DNA of 64,000 nucleotides from Cladophialophora immunda (Eukaryota > Ascomycota > Eurotiomycetes > Chaetothyriales > Herpotrichiellaceae). Below are positions 1 through 11,100 of this stretch, piece after piece. The stretch's first letter is position 1. The number at the start of each line of letters is the position of its first letter. A model generated the notes under the pieces. That model ran no database searches, had not been told where the DNA came from, and was given only the letters and a program-made list of their open reading frames with translations. The DNA is taken from positions 124,001 through 188,000 of the forward strand of contig NW_015622547.1 in the NCBI RefSeq assembly GCF_000835495.1, written 5' to 3'. Both the position numbers and the translations under genes were made by a program.

Positions 1-1099
1 TTGCGTTGGGATATTGAACGTCCATGATTTGCAATCCGCCCGGTGGCACAGTGGTTCTTCAGGCGTTGACTCGTCACTTTTCATTCTGCAATATGTATCA
101 GGTGAAGAATCGGCCAAAACAAGCCACCCTGTGTCACTTTGCGTGAAGTCAGCCCTTCCAGGATGTCGGCGAGGTAGGCAGTCTATCACTGAAGACTCCA
201 GTACCGAGCATTACCGAATAGTGCAGTTGGAGGTTCTTGTCACCCTCATCGGGGCGTGTCAATTTTCGAACATTGCCGATGTGGACCTCTCTTCCAAGGT
301 GCATAAAAGCCGCTCCCCTAAGCTTCACCGTTCCTTCGTAGCTCATCCTAACAAAAATATAACCACATTATCGACAAGAAAAGCGAGAGCTTGGACCTTC
401 ACCTAGAAACGTGACATCAATTTCCAGCAACAAGAAAGTGAGCATTCTATTCACAATGGCAGAAATCAACTTCGGCATTACCATCAACTTCGGGCGTGGC
501 AGCTAGAATAGTCCGGGGTTTCACCACCATCAGGTGGCTCAAGATCAGAATCGCGCTCCAGGAAATGATTCACCATCTTGATTGTTGTCATCTGAGGCGA
601 CGGGCCCAGGACAAGCAGCCAGTCATCGAGGAATTAACGGCGGAGACAAGAAATGGTACATCGGCTGTACCTAAGTTGCCAACAACGATCACCAATATCG
701 ACTATGCGCTTCGAACAACAAAGTGGCTTGGAGATTGGTGCACTTGGTGATTATGTGTTGACCGGTTGAGCTGCGCATGGACGACAGAATTGGCTCTAAG
801 TGCACTCTTGCGCATGAATACGAGTGCAGAACGGATTCTTGTGAAGCAGGCGGGGGACTCTGGAGAGGTGGTCCATCAGTAGCCGGTCTTTGAGAACTGA
901 AGCCGCGGAAGCTGGCCAGCACCGCATAAGTACCAGTCAAAAAAGGACATTCAAGCTCAGCTCCTCAAATTCGTCCTTAGTGCTTTCCCGGTCGGTTTTG
1001 TGTATGGATTGAATGGCACGCAATGTAGTTAGTTGCAGGTTCCGGACAGGCGAAAATCCCCAGTAACAGGACTGACTGCCTTTGCGCGGGCATTTGGTG
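1..1099. other. no confident gene at left edge
   Basis: I see only short open frames here (the longest is about 130 codons on the plus strand) with no recognisable protein-family pattern and no convincing splice partner. The left edge may contain the end of a gene that lies outside the window. Confidence 0.4.
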
Positions 1100-1724
1100 T
1101 CATCGTTTTGCAGCCCCAGGAGCCCACGAGTCCGGAGCCCAATTTGCTCCGGGGTTTGAGCCTGTGGCTTCTGATTTCTTCCGCTGATTTGTATTGCTCT
1201 CAATACTATTGCTCATCTTCTCTGATCGGGGCTCCTCGCTGTGAATATGTTCGGCTCGAGTGCGATCTTGTTGGGGGTTACCCGACAACAAGGGAGTGGT
1301 GACCGTCTGCTTTGGCTTCTCAATGTACCTTGCCTTTGCAGCCCATCTCTCATCGGCCAGTCTGGCATTAATCTTCAGTTGAGCCTGTCTCTGCATATCG
1401 GCGGCTTGTTCTTGCAGGGTCGGAGGATCGTTGCGGGTTTGGCGAAGCCATTGATGCCATTGAGGAGAGATCTGCACATCCGAAAGGGAGGAGAGAGTGG
1501 CTCGTCGTCGACCCTTAACTATGCGCCGCCATCTATTGTGGTTGAGGGCGTCTTTAAACTCCCAAAAGGTGTTGCCGTAGAGGTCTTGTCCTGTTGTAAT
1601 GTTAGTTTTCATCATCTTCCTTTAGCCTCGGGCTCATGCATTTGCACATACCAACGAGGAACCTCTTTCTCCATGGCAAGCGGAGCATCTTCCACCGCAG
1701 CCAAAGGTCTCGAAGCCCTCCCAT
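1100..1724 (-). CDS. NDUFAF2: NADH:ubiquinone oxidoreductase assembly factor 2 (mimitin/B17.2L family)
   Basis: Two exons, 1724-1652 and 1590-1100, flank a 61 bp intron (GTATGTG...ACAACAG); the join gives a 187-residue protein. The first exon encodes MGGLRDLWLRWKMLRLPWRK, and splicing produces VGQDLYGNTFWEF, the signature of the NDUFA12/NDUFAF2 family. A second family block, HNRWRRIVKGRR followed by QWHQWLRQTR, lies near residues 55-90. The C-terminus is polar and ends in a WAPDSWAPGAAKR tail, like the WxP-rich ends of fungal NDUFAF2 proteins rather than the short structural subunit NDUFA12. Family role: mitochondrial matrix chaperone for late assembly of respiratory complex I. No separate presequence is obvious, as is common in this family. 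The 5' side faces the divergent calponin gene, about 330 bp away. Confidence 0.9.
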
Positions 1725-2052
1725 CTTGATGGCTGTGCGTCAGTTGCAGGTGTAGAATGTGCTCTGAATTGAATTAATGAATAGCTTGACGCATTGAGCG
1801 GGAGGCTGCATATGTGCTGCATATTTCTTGGATCGACGTCAACCCGCAGCAAGGCCCTGGTGGGCCCGGGCTCTGACTTCGTTTCATGCTCCACAGGAAC
1901 CGGCATAGCCATCTTTCATTGCCCTCTGCATGCGCGGCCACCGTCGGGTCTCTCGGTCCTAACATCTTCACTTGGATACTCTACTGCCTATTTGATAGTT
2001 TCAAGTTTCAAGATCAGGCGCAACCTGCGAACATTAGACAACGGCTGCAACT

Positions 2053-4052
2053 ATGGCGTCAGTCACAAGTCTCGACCAAGACATGCGCAAACTGCGCCTC
2101 GAGCGATATACCCCCGGTGCTGCCAACGAGGTGAGAAACTGGATTGAAAGCACTTTGGGCGAGAGATTAGCACCAGGCGACTTGATGGACTCCCTGCGGG
2201 ATGGAGTGGCTCTTTGCAAGTATGCGATATCTGTTGACGGAATGGCTGCGGTGCTGACCTGAGTCTCAGACTTGTCAATATGGCCGTGTCCCCAGGCATC
2301 AAGTATAAGCAGTCGAGCATGCCCTTCGTGCAGATGGAGAACATCTCCCACTTCCTCCGTGCTTGCGAGATTGCGCCGTTGAGCCTCCCTTCTCATGACC
2401 GATTCCTTACCGTTGACCTCTACGATGCTAAAGACCCCGCACAAGTCTTACAATGCATCGCTGCCTTTAGCCGCAGGGCAAACCAATTGAATCCTGCTGC
2501 TTTTCCTACAACACTGGGAGCAAAGAGCAAATCTTCCATGAGCCCACAAGGGACAGGCTCAAGCGGACCAAGATCACCAGCTTACACTGCTACGACAAGT
2601 TCGCGGCCGCGAGGCTCAAGCAATTCAACTGCTGACAGTCCCTCTCTCACCTTCAACCCCCTCAATAAGGCCGCATATTCAGGGCGTGTTAGCCCCACCA
2701 AGAACATTCTCAGTCGAGGAGGGCTAGCTTCTGGGGGCGCAGTCAGCAGTTGGAGCAACAAGACTGACGAGACCAAGACCGCGCCCGCGTGGAACATCCA
2801 TCAGTATGGGTACATGGGAGGCGCAAGTCAAGGCAATCAGGGCGTCGCTTTCGGCGCTCGGAGACAGATTACCTCCCCGGCGCCCAGTGTCCCCAGTATT
2901 GCAGAGAAAGAGAAGCGCCTCAAAGAAGAGGCAGAGAAGCAGCGGCAAGAGGCAGAAGAACTTGAACGACAGCACCGCGCTCAACAAGCTGCCGACGAAG
3001 AACGAGCACGTCTCGAGGAAGAACGTAGATGGGCCGAGGAAACTCGGCGGTTGAAAGAGCAAGAAGCCGCTGCGCAGCGGGATCTCGAGCGACAACGTCT
3101 ACAAGAAGAAGAGCGTGTCCGTCGTGAGGAACAGCGTCGCAAAGAGTTAGCCTATGAACGCGACCGGGAGCGTGAAGCTCAGGATCAGGCAGATCGAGAG
3201 GCTCGTATGGCGCAGGAACGAAGCCGCCAACGCACCGTCAGCGACGCTCGTCTGAACGGACAATTTCTCAGTCAATACCAAGCAGACCAGGCGAGAAGTA
3301 ATGATGTCAGCTCCCCACCTCCGCCTAAGCCTGCTGTCGAGCAGGATTCGGCTGAAAGTCGACGCATCGCAGAATTAGAGCGTCAATTGGAGGAGATGAG
3401 GGCGCAGCAGAGACAGAATCAATCAACGAGAGCAGGCCCCGAGCCTGAACCTCCCGCGCCTGTTCTGCCAAACAGACCTCCAATTAGCCAAACAAGCCAT
3501 GAGGACGACTGGGCTGCATCAGAGCGTCAATACCTACAGCAAGAATGGCAGAAAGCGCAGGACGACGTACCTCCTCCCAAGCCACCGCGTCCTGAACCCA
3601 TACCGTCGACATCTTCTCGCCCGCTACCCGACCCAGCAACCTATCAGCCAGGCACCAATCGCACGGACCGATACCTTGCCTCGAACGCCGCGCCCGCTCA
3701 ACCGAATATTACGTCTCACCGTCCTCAGGACTTTTCCACCACAACTGAAGTGGACCTCGAAAACCAACGCCGCATCCAATCCCAACAGCGCACGAAAGCC
3801 GGTGGCTGGGCCTCGAAATCCCTCCTCGAGCGGGAAATGGAACGCGAGCGAGAACGGCAGAGGGAGTGGGAAGAAGCACAGAAGGATACCGCGTCAAGAG
3901 CCAGAGATATCAAGGAGGGGAGCGGACCTGGTCAGACCCGGGATGTCCACCAATATGGTTACTTGGGCGGAGATAGCCAGAATCGTGGAGGTCCGGGGCT
4001 GGGAGTTGGGGGCGCCAGGAGGCAGATCATCGGCCCACGACCGCCGCCTTAA
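2053..4052 (+). CDS. calponin-homology domain protein with two calponin-like repeats (transgelin/Scp1-like, long form)
   Basis: Exon 1 is 2053-2219 and exon 2 is 2270-4052, with a 50 bp intron (GTATGCG...TCTCAG); the product is 649 residues. Splicing restores the CH-domain core GVALCKLVNMAVSPGIK. The CH domain covers roughly residues 15-140 (WIESTLGE, MENISHFLRACE, LYDAKDPAQVLQCI). A calponin-type repeat with HQYGYMGGASQ and GARRQI lies near residues 231-256, and a second with HQYGYLGGDSQ and GARRQI near 613-641. Between them is a charged Glu/Arg-rich segment (about 267-380) that looks like a coiled coil, then proline-rich linkers of the PPPKPPRP type that could bind SH3 domains. Yeast Scp1 has one CH domain and one repeat in about 200 residues, so this is a much longer architecture. 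Likely role: actin bundling or stabilisation in cortical patches. Confidence 0.85.
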
Positions 4053-4343
4053 GAAAAATACAGTGTCACTTTAAACGTGAATAGATGTTGGCGTGGGAAA
4101 GTGACGGTGGATGTCGGTAAATCGAGGCAAACCGACTTACAGGTCTCGAAAGAACATGCGCTTCAACGGTGGCATAGTGAGTGTTATGAGATACGTACGA
4201 TGAGCAATACCAGCGGGTTGGGCTTCTTGACGGAAGACAAAGTAGAGTCCTGCTCGGAAGCTTCATGGTTTGGAGTGTCTGGTAGGCAGTACGTCTAGCG
4301 GCTTTCCTACGTGGGTCTTTTACCTGCCGCCGCGAACCATATC

Positions 4344-6119
4344 TCATGCTCCTTCTCGTTCTCCCAAGGGCAACCCTTCTATGAGTCTCGTAATCCTCTC
4401 CCCACTTTCAACCAACCACTCCCATGCGACGGCGTCGTCTCCTTGCCTCTTCTTGCTGCCTCCCTTTTTCTCTGCGAAATCCGCGACACGGCCGATCCTC
4501 CTCTCTATGCCGGCCCTAGCTGCCCAAGCCAAACTTTCGGTCTTCTTCAGATCTCCGATGCGCGCGAGGCATCTGGTTAAACTCTCCAACAGGACACTGA
4601 CTCTGGCGTTGGCGTCGACACTGTTCTTTGACGCAGCAAAGCGGAGGTATTCTTGCTCAAGCTTTTCCTCGGAGAGCAAGACGTGGCTGCGGATACTGGG
4701 GGCGGAGGTTTCGAGGAGGCGTTGGAGAAGAGCCTCGCACAGATTTGCCAGAGAGGTCGGTTCGAGAGGGTTTGACGGGGTGGGAAGGACAATCTGCGCG
4801 AAGACGGGGAGGGAAAGAGGGCGGATGAACTCCACGAAAAGTGTATAGAGCTCCTCCAGGTCGGGAAACGTTGTCGGGGACGTGGACATCAGAGTCTGGT
4901 GAGAGGAGGCATGGGTGAGCAGCCTTAACAGCCGGAGGCGAAGAGAGAGGCATGAAGGGTCGCCGAGCCTTGTGGCCAGCGAGGCAGGCGCGTCCTCCCC
5001 GTCTGTGGTATACGCGCTGCGGAGACTTCCTGCACTGGTCTTCGGCGTTATTCCCGTCGATGAAGGGGTCCGATTTCGTTTTCGTAAGCGCTTTGGAGGT
5101 CGCCCGCTTGCTCCGGTGCCAGTGCTTGCTGCATCATCGCCATCGTCGGCATCGAAAACGTCCAAGTCGTCCTGAGCCAAATAGTCACCGTAAATATCCT
5201 GGTCAATGTTGACGTCGACTTCCCGCTTCTTGATCTTCCCATCTTCCTGCTCGGGATCTTTCAATTCATGAGGGAATATTTCCCGAAACTCGCTGAGCGA
5301 GCGCCGACTCCCATCCGCAAAAATGGCTCGCAAGATCCGTCTTGCGCGTGCATGTCCCCCAGCGGAAAGTTCGATGTACTGCCAGAGCAAGGACTCATCG
5401 GCCGATGTATTTTCTGAGGTGGTTCGCATCTGCCAGTCTTTTTCTAGCGCGTCAACCAGGAACTCAAGCAGAAGTTGGTAATGATTCCACCGGGTAGCAT
5501 GAATGCCCGGGTGGCATGCACAGTTGAACGCCCAACCCACTAGTTGCCAGAAATCTTCAGCGCGAGTCCAAAGGCTCTGCGAGCGGGCATAGGGAGTATT
5601 TAGATCGCTTTTTCTCGCTACGTCGTCGCCGTCGCCGCTTGCATCATCCTCCTCATCATCGAGACGATGATCGCTGCGACGGGTGAACCGAAAGTCGAAT
5701 TTATGGAAGGCAAATGCTGTGTTGAAGTCGGCATTGACGGGTCCCACGAGCGTGAAGACTAGTCTGAGTAGCCGGATGGCGGCATTGGCCTGATTCCATT
5801 TTTCCCGCGAGCTGGTCCTGGATGTAGTGGTGGGATGAACTGCGAGTGTGGCGGCAAGAGCAATTTGAGAGGGAGGGGGAATTGTCACTGGCCCGAGACG
5901 AGCAAGGGGAGACGCGCTGTTGCCAATGATTGATAGGAGAAAGCTAAAGGCTTGGGTGAAAAGCCCTTCTTCAAAGTAGGTCTGCACATGTTGTGCTAGC
6001 TCAAAGGGGAGTTCCTTTGGTGGCCGGTATTGTACATCTTCCTGTATTGCTGAGGCCTCTCTGAGGATGGATTGGTTCGGAGGTGAGGACAGCGGAGACG
6101 AAGGGGCAGGAAGCGTCAT
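4344..6119 (-). CDS. conserved hypothetical protein (591 aa)
   Basis: A single uninterrupted 591-codon frame. I do not recognise a named domain. The N-terminal half is predicted helical, with a block reading LWTRAEDFWQLVGWAFNCA near residue 190, followed by HYQLLLEFLVDALEKDWQMR, which has the look of helical repeats. The middle (about 300-380) is acidic and then basic (DQDIYGDYLAQDDLDVFDADDGDD, then RPPKRLRKRNR), a possible nuclear localisation signal. The C-terminal part is leucine-rich helices (LRLRLLRLLTHA) ending in a lysine-rich stretch. No signal peptide and no membrane segment are seen. It is convergent with the calponin gene. A nuclear protein is my inference; function is unknown. Confidence 0.75.
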   Translation of the reverse strand: MTLPAPSSPLSSPPNQSILREASAIQEDVQYRPPKELPFELAQHVQTYFEEGLFTQAFSFLLSIIGNSASPLARLGPVTIPPPSQIALAATLAVHPTTTSRTSSREKWNQANAAIRLLRLVFTLVGPVNADFNTAFAFHKFDFRFTRRSDHRLDDEEDDASGDGDDVARKSDLNTPYARSQSLWTRAEDFWQLVGWAFNCACHPGIHATRWNHYQLLLEFLVDALEKDWQMRTTSENTSADESLLWQYIELSAGGHARARRILRAIFADGSRRSLSEFREIFPHELKDPEQEDGKIKKREVDVNIDQDIYGDYLAQDDLDVFDADDGDDAASTGTGASGRPPKRLRKRNRTPSSTGITPKTSAGSLRSAYTTDGEDAPASLATRLGDPSCLSLRLRLLRLLTHASSHQTLMSTSPTTFPDLEELYTLFVEFIRPLSLPVFAQIVLPTPSNPLEPTSLANLCEALLQRLLETSAPSIRSHVLLSEEKLEQEYLRFAASKNSVDANARVSVLLESLTRCLARIGDLKKTESLAWAARAGIERRIGRVADFAEKKGGSKKRQGDDAVAWEWLVESGERITRLIEGLPLGEREGA

Positions 6120-6623
6120 GGTTAATCAGACAGCAGGTGAGGCGTTGTATGTTACTGGCACACTTATTGGAGCTCCTGAGCAGGACTATTGAAGAGAGAA
6201 GGGAGAGGCTTTGTCACGGCGTGAGTCTGTCTGCCTTGACGAAGCGAAGTGCATCAGCCTTGTGCAGCCTTGTTTTGGTCAATTAAGGGTTAGCGTTGAA
6301 TTTCCATGACCGACGCGTTGTTTCTGCCTCGTATCCTTCCAACAACCACAACATGCCCGACTCCAGCCTGCTGCGGGGCCCACCACTGTGTCAAGGTCTT
6401 TCAGCGGCCTGCAGACGATATGAGAGACGTTTTGAGAGGCTTCTCGTGCCCGGACCAAGCCCAGAACTGGGCTTTTGTCTAATCTTCTCGAGTCACCGCG
6501 CAAAGCTGATACGATTCCGAAACATATCTACCCTCCCTAGTCCTGGTAACGCGACATGGACTTTGCATGAAGACTCATCCCGGGGACTAAGGTCTCTTTG
6601 ACGCTTCCTTTTCATTCATTTCG
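6120..6623. other. intergenic, promoter of the 591-aa protein and 3' flank of the monooxygenase
   Basis: Only short frames without family resemblance are present. The minus-strand monooxygenase stops at 6624-6626 and the minus-strand hypothetical gene starts at 6119, so this stretch must hold a terminator followed by a promoter. I see no clear TATA box. Confidence 0.5.
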
Positions 6624-8070
6624 TCACGCTCCGAGTCTCCTCTCCAGCTCCTCCTTGGCTTCCCTGCACATTTCATCCACATCCACATTCGCAATAATTC
6701 CATTCCTCTCATTTATCTCTCTTTCAATTTTCGCGAAATCTCTCCCTATACCCTCGGCGCGCCACTCATAGCAGTCGCCGATCCACCTGCTGCTCTGAAC
6801 GAGCCACTGCCCTCGCTCTTTGCGCCGAGCAGTGAAGGTTGCGAATACGGCGTCGAGGTCTGATGGTGACTGGACCAGTTCATCTGAGAGTAGAGCGGCA
6901 AGAACGGCAGAATCCTCGATGCAGAAGCCGGCTCCTGCACCGTGATGAGGACTTGTGGCGTGAGCCGCGTCTCCAACGATGCATGTGCGACCTTTGTGGA
7001 AAGTAGGTACAGGGTTGTCCCCCAGGTCAAAAATTGCCCACTTTCAGACTCGTCAGTGTGCTTCCCTTAGGGTTAGGGTTAGGGTGACCCTGTCCTTTCG
7101 GCGCTCTACTTACCACGTCCAAGTCAGGCTTGGTTAAGTTTAAGAGTTTGATGACATTCGAGCCATATTCGCTGAAATCTCTCAAAGCTTCCTCCCTCTT
7201 CGCTGGTCTCGTCAGTCGCTGGGAGTCGGGCCAGTCTTCTGGACTCGTTCTGAAGGCGACAATATTCAGTGTCTTGCCATGGTTGACCGGGAAAGTCAAC
7301 ACGTGGCCATCGGGACCCATCTATTGTGTCCAGGATGTCAGCAGGGAATGGATCCAGCCATATCAAACAATGTCTGAGGTCGGAAACGGTAGACTCACAT
7401 GCATGCAAGCATTCATGGCGAGCTCCTCGCCCACTGCTTCGATCGCGTCCTCCATCCGTGCAAGCCCTCGATAGGCATACTTGTGAGTATAGCTCGGTTG
7501 CGCACTGGGGTGGTCTTTCCCGACAATGATCTGCCTAACGCGCGACTTGATACCATCACACCCTATCACGGCATCGGCTTCGGCAGTTGATCCATCCTCG
7601 AACTTCATGACCAGCTTCCCGCTGGTTTCGTTTTCGGTGATATTGGCGAGCTTCTTGCCGAACCGGGCAATTTCCTTGGGGACCAGTTTGACAATCTCAT
7701 CCAGGTAATGCGCACGATGGACGCCATTCTGACCCAAAGAGTTCTTGATCGAGAATGCGATGTCCTGCCTCTCTTGGCCCGGATTTGGGCCCGTATAACC
7801 GTCGAGGTAGTCGAACCAGACGTACTTTTTCTCAGGCCACACATTGCGCGTGCAGACTTTCTCAAACGCCTCATAGACGCCGTCGTGGCATAATTTCATC
7901 GCCTGTACTGCATTCGGGGAAAACGAAACACCAGCACCAATCTCGCCGAACTGCGGCGCCTGTTCATATATCGTGACGGGGATTTGGCGGTGGTAGAGTG
8001 CTATGGCAAGAGTGACTCCTGCGATGCCACCTCCAATAATTGCGATCTCGAAGTTCTTGGATGCGGGCAT
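6624..8070 (-). CDS. FAD-dependent monooxygenase (salicylate hydroxylase-like)
   Basis: Three exons, 8070-7399, 7320-7114 and 7040-6624, give 431 residues. Introns are 78 bp (GTGAGT...AATAG) and 73 bp (GTAAGT...GAAAG). The N-terminal Rossmann motif IAIIGGGIAGVTLAIALYHR binds FAD; the GAGVSFSPNA segment and DAVIGCDGIKSRVR (the DG motif) follow, and GRTCIVGDAAHATSPHHGAG is the second FAD-binding motif. These are the marks of class A aromatic hydroxylases, which insert oxygen into phenolic acids using NAD(P)H. An in-frame ATG at 8139 exists, but a TATA element lies only about 12 bp before it, so I prefer the ATG at 8070 whose product starts MPASKNFE. The substrate is unknown. The second intron carries a telomere-type repeat (listed separately). 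The zinc dehydrogenase gene lies upstream on the same strand. Confidence 0.88.
7067..7084 (+). repeat. interstitial telomeric repeat, three TTAGGG units
   Basis: Three perfect TTAGGG units sit inside the second intron of the FAD monooxygenase; on the coding strand they read CCCTAA. TTAGGG is the telomere unit of most filamentous ascomycetes. The repeat adds length to the intron without touching the splice sites. Confidence 0.9.
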
Positions 8071-8150
8071 TTTGCTGGATTTAGTTTGTGGTGTTTTCAA
8101 GTGTTTGGTGATCCTCGAAAGGCGTTCAGCAGGAGGCATGGTTTACTGCG

Positions 8151-8160
8151 CTTATATATA
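8151..8160 (-). promoter_or_regulatory. probable TATA box of the FAD monooxygenase
   Basis: The minus strand reads TATATATAAG here, about 80 bp before the preferred start codon at 8070 and only about 12 bp before the alternative ATG at 8139. That spacing is normal for the former and too short for the latter. Confidence 0.5.
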
Positions 8161-8803
8161 CTGGGAAAGCTTTCGATGCGCACTCCAGGTCTATATATGA
8201 AGACGGAACCCCAGGGCAGAGACCCGGGGCTCGAGGGGCCGAAAAGCTTCCGCAAGGCTGCGATGGCCACTTCGGCCTTTACTGGGATAGAAGATGCAGG
8301 TGTTGCAGCCGTACAACAGTTCTACGACATCATCATTCGTCATTTCCAGGGCGCATTTATCCCTGGCCAGACTCCGCATTTGCTTCAGTCTGGGGGAACG
8401 TTTCCGGTCCCATTTCCGACGGTTCCGTCAGAAAGGCGTCAGTGTCGGCGGCGGTGGCGGATGTGGTAGGGAGAACGACTCCGAACAACCAGGCCTGTAC
8501 GAAGCTCGTAAGCTTTGGGCATCCGGAATCTTTTCCTTCCGCGCTGGCGAGGTGTTTTCACGAGCATGCATTTTGGAGTCTTGGATTGTACGATACGAAG
8601 TCCTCCGCTGCTATCCTTCCATCTGTCCCTTTTCGAATTTCATTCCATTCCTGCTACGCGAACACCCAGGGGTCGTACTACTGGGAGAACGCCGAGCGAT
8701 TCTCGTGCGCATTATGCAAATAACGCCGCTGGTGCCGGGGATGTTCGCTTGCCAACGTCCAGAGAAGGCCAGGCATTTTTGGTGAAAGGATGGAAGAAGT
8801 TGA
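8161..8803. other. intergenic between monooxygenase and dehydrogenase genes
   Basis: Several overlapping short frames exist on both strands, none with a recognisable domain or consistent splice sites. The stretch should hold the 3' end of the upstream dehydrogenase transcript and the distal promoter of the monooxygenase. Confidence 0.45.
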
Positions 8804-10018
8804 TTACACATTCAACAGGTCTTTCCTCCACGTTGCAACAATCTTGACATGGTCATCCTTGTTTCTCACCAGCTCTTCCAGGCCCTTCTCCGCCAACTCC
8901 TCGACCGGGAGTCTCCTCGTAATCAGAGCCTCAGCACCAGCGAATTTCCCCGCCACAAAGTCCTCCACAACTTCCCGGTAATCGTTATCGTTGTTCCCCA
9001 TGGAGAACTTGATGGTTAGCTCCCGGTAGAAGGCATATTGCATCGGGATCTTGAACGGCTGCTTCCATCCGGCGATATTGAGGTATGTTCCCTTCAGCCT
9101 CAAGCTTTCCATGCCCGCAAGCATGCCCGCTTCAGCACCAGCACAGTCAAATACAATATCGACCCCTCTCCCTTGAGTCCTCGCTTTACATGTCTCTGCC
9201 ACGCTTGAGGTCAACGGATCCAAAAGATCCTCGGGTCCAGCCAATCCCAGCCTTCGAATCATCTCACTTCTCTTGGCCGTCGGCTCGGAGACAAGCACCC
9301 TCCCACTGAGACCTGCGCCCACCCCTTTCGCCCGCAGATTCAGCAATACCGCCAACCCCACGGGGCCGCCTCCTAGCACAAGGACGTTCAACCCCGCGAA
9401 GTCCTTGATCCCACTTGCCGAAAGCGCATGTCGCCCTACCGTTAGTGGTTGACACAGGACAACGCTGTTCAGATCCACACTGCCGTCGTCAGGGAGAATA
9501 TGGCACATCCTCGTTTCAACGTTGACTTTCTCACTGAAGCCCGCGCCACCTCCTCCGCCGCCGTTGAGGCCAATGTAGCCCCAATTGGAGCACATGTTGT
9601 CACATCCAGTCGTGCACGCGGTACATTTCCGGCAGAGAATGCGCGGATCGACCATTATGGGGGTGCCCAGCTTGAGAGGTCCGTCGGCAGGATACCCTGA
9701 AGGCAGCGCCGAGACCCGACCAGTGAATTCATGACCGAATGTGACGGGGAGATGCTCTTTGGTTATACCGTGGGGCTTCTCGGGCGTGTTTATTGTGAAA
9801 GGGCCGGATGTGTATTCATGGAGATCAGTACCACAGATGCCGCCCCAATAGACGTCGATGGTCACCTGGACTGATCAGCGGTGGCATTTGGTCGGGGAAA
9901 ACTGAGTTTACAAAGGGGCTCTGCTGGGTTGACTTACCTCGTTGGGTCCCGGCGGTGGTGGATCAGGGATTGTCTCAATCCTGATGTCGCGCTTGCCGTA
10001 GTATCGAGCAGCTTTCAT
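8804..10018 (-). CDS. zinc-dependent medium-chain alcohol/polyol dehydrogenase (butanediol/sorbitol dehydrogenase-like)
   Basis: Exons 10018-9938 and 9865-8804 are separated by a 72 bp intron (GTAAGT...TCCAG); the product is 380 residues. The start MKAARYYGKRDIRIE is typical of the butanediol dehydrogenase group. Visible features are the catalytic-zinc Cys in GGICGTDLHEY, the GHEFTG motif, the structural-zinc cluster CRKCTACTTGCDNMC, and the nucleotide-binding motif VLVLGGGPVGLAV. The usual EPL motif after the catalytic site, where Glu can act as a zinc ligand in polyol dehydrogenases, reads CQPLTVGRHA here, so Glu is replaced by Gln. Predicted reaction: NAD(P)-linked oxidation of a secondary alcohol or diol, in the cytosol. 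It lies upstream of the FAD monooxygenase on the same strand; a shared pathway is possible but not shown. Confidence 0.88.
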
Positions 10019-11032
10019 CTTTGCCGAGTTGTTGGGTCAATGTGAATGCACCACGAAAATATGCGCCGCTGAATGTAACCACGCCGAACCTGTATAAAGA
10101 TATATCCATGGCCAGCCATAGCCTCGGACAGGATCTGTCTGTCTCGGCATCTTGTGGGCAGTTTCTGGCCAGATTCGGCTATCCATATTGAGGACTTGTG
10201 CACCAGAGCCGTGATCGTCACCCAGCCGTGGTCGCTACGCCTTACCAGACGTGCGGGGTTGGCGAACTGCAATTGGAGCAGGAGATTGAGTAACGTTTCT
10301 GGGATACCTAGGAAGGAATGCGTCCTGTTGTATTGTGCCTGGGAGGTGTGTAGTTGGGAGGGAGTACAATGGATGCTGGAACAACGTTAATCCTCTGCCG
10401 CCTAGAAGTATCGGCAAACAGTACCGAGTATATACTAAGTACCATACGATCCTCCACTTCGTATGTTGAAGCCTCTTTGTTTCCACGCGTCGTCTTGGAA
10501 GGTAGCAAAACTGCGATGCTCGCGTGACCAATGACATGAACACTGATCTAGAGTAGGCATTTCGCAGTCCATCAAGGTGAGGAGGAGTATGCTTAAGCTC
10601 CTTTGCCTGTTCTTTCGTCTGATCCTCATTGCTTGGACATCCTGACAGTCCATGTAAGGTGACTCGGGCTGAAGTGACCAACATAGCTCAAAGTTTTGCC
10701 GGCTTCGACTTACTAACATGCAAGAACTTCTTGAATCTCAACCATCTCGCTTGCTCCGCCATTTCCGGCGCCTGGTGAGTGGCTACCTAACAGATTGTTC
10801 GGCAGTCGGGTGTCCGAGTAACGATCGTACGACTCTGGTTGACAGAGAGGAAACCAGGCACAAATGAGAACACCAGGAATTCGCCGACGCGGGGACTCAT
10901 GTTGAGGGACATCGTGTTCCTGGTTTCCAATGGGCAGCTATACCTCACGCCACTTTTGGAAACGAAGATCGGCGTTGGCTGATTGCTGCGTCAGAGTCAC
11001 CGTTGATGATTCCACGAGAGATGATGGCCCGC
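10019..11032. other. intergenic (divergent promoters of dehydrogenase and Rcf2)
   Basis: About 1 kb between two divergently transcribed genes. Open frames here are short, overlap on both strands and show no family pattern. I see nothing else I can support. Confidence 0.45.
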
Positions 11033-11038
11033 TATAAA
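11033..11038 (+). promoter_or_regulatory. TATA box of Rcf2-like gene
   Basis: TATAAA occurs 63 bp before the start codon at 11101, a usual position for a fungal core promoter. Confidence 0.5.
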
Positions 11039-11100
11039 GAGCCCGGAGAGACGACGATGGTCTCCTCTATGGCAGCTCACCATATCTCTCGGGTCGAAAA

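Noticed and set aside
14..406. 130-codon plus-strand frame at the left edge
   Set aside because: No domain, no splice partner and overlapping frames on the other strand.
8071..8139. Upstream ATG of the FAD monooxygenase at 8139
   Set aside because: A TATA box lies only about 12 bp before it, so transcription probably starts downstream of it.
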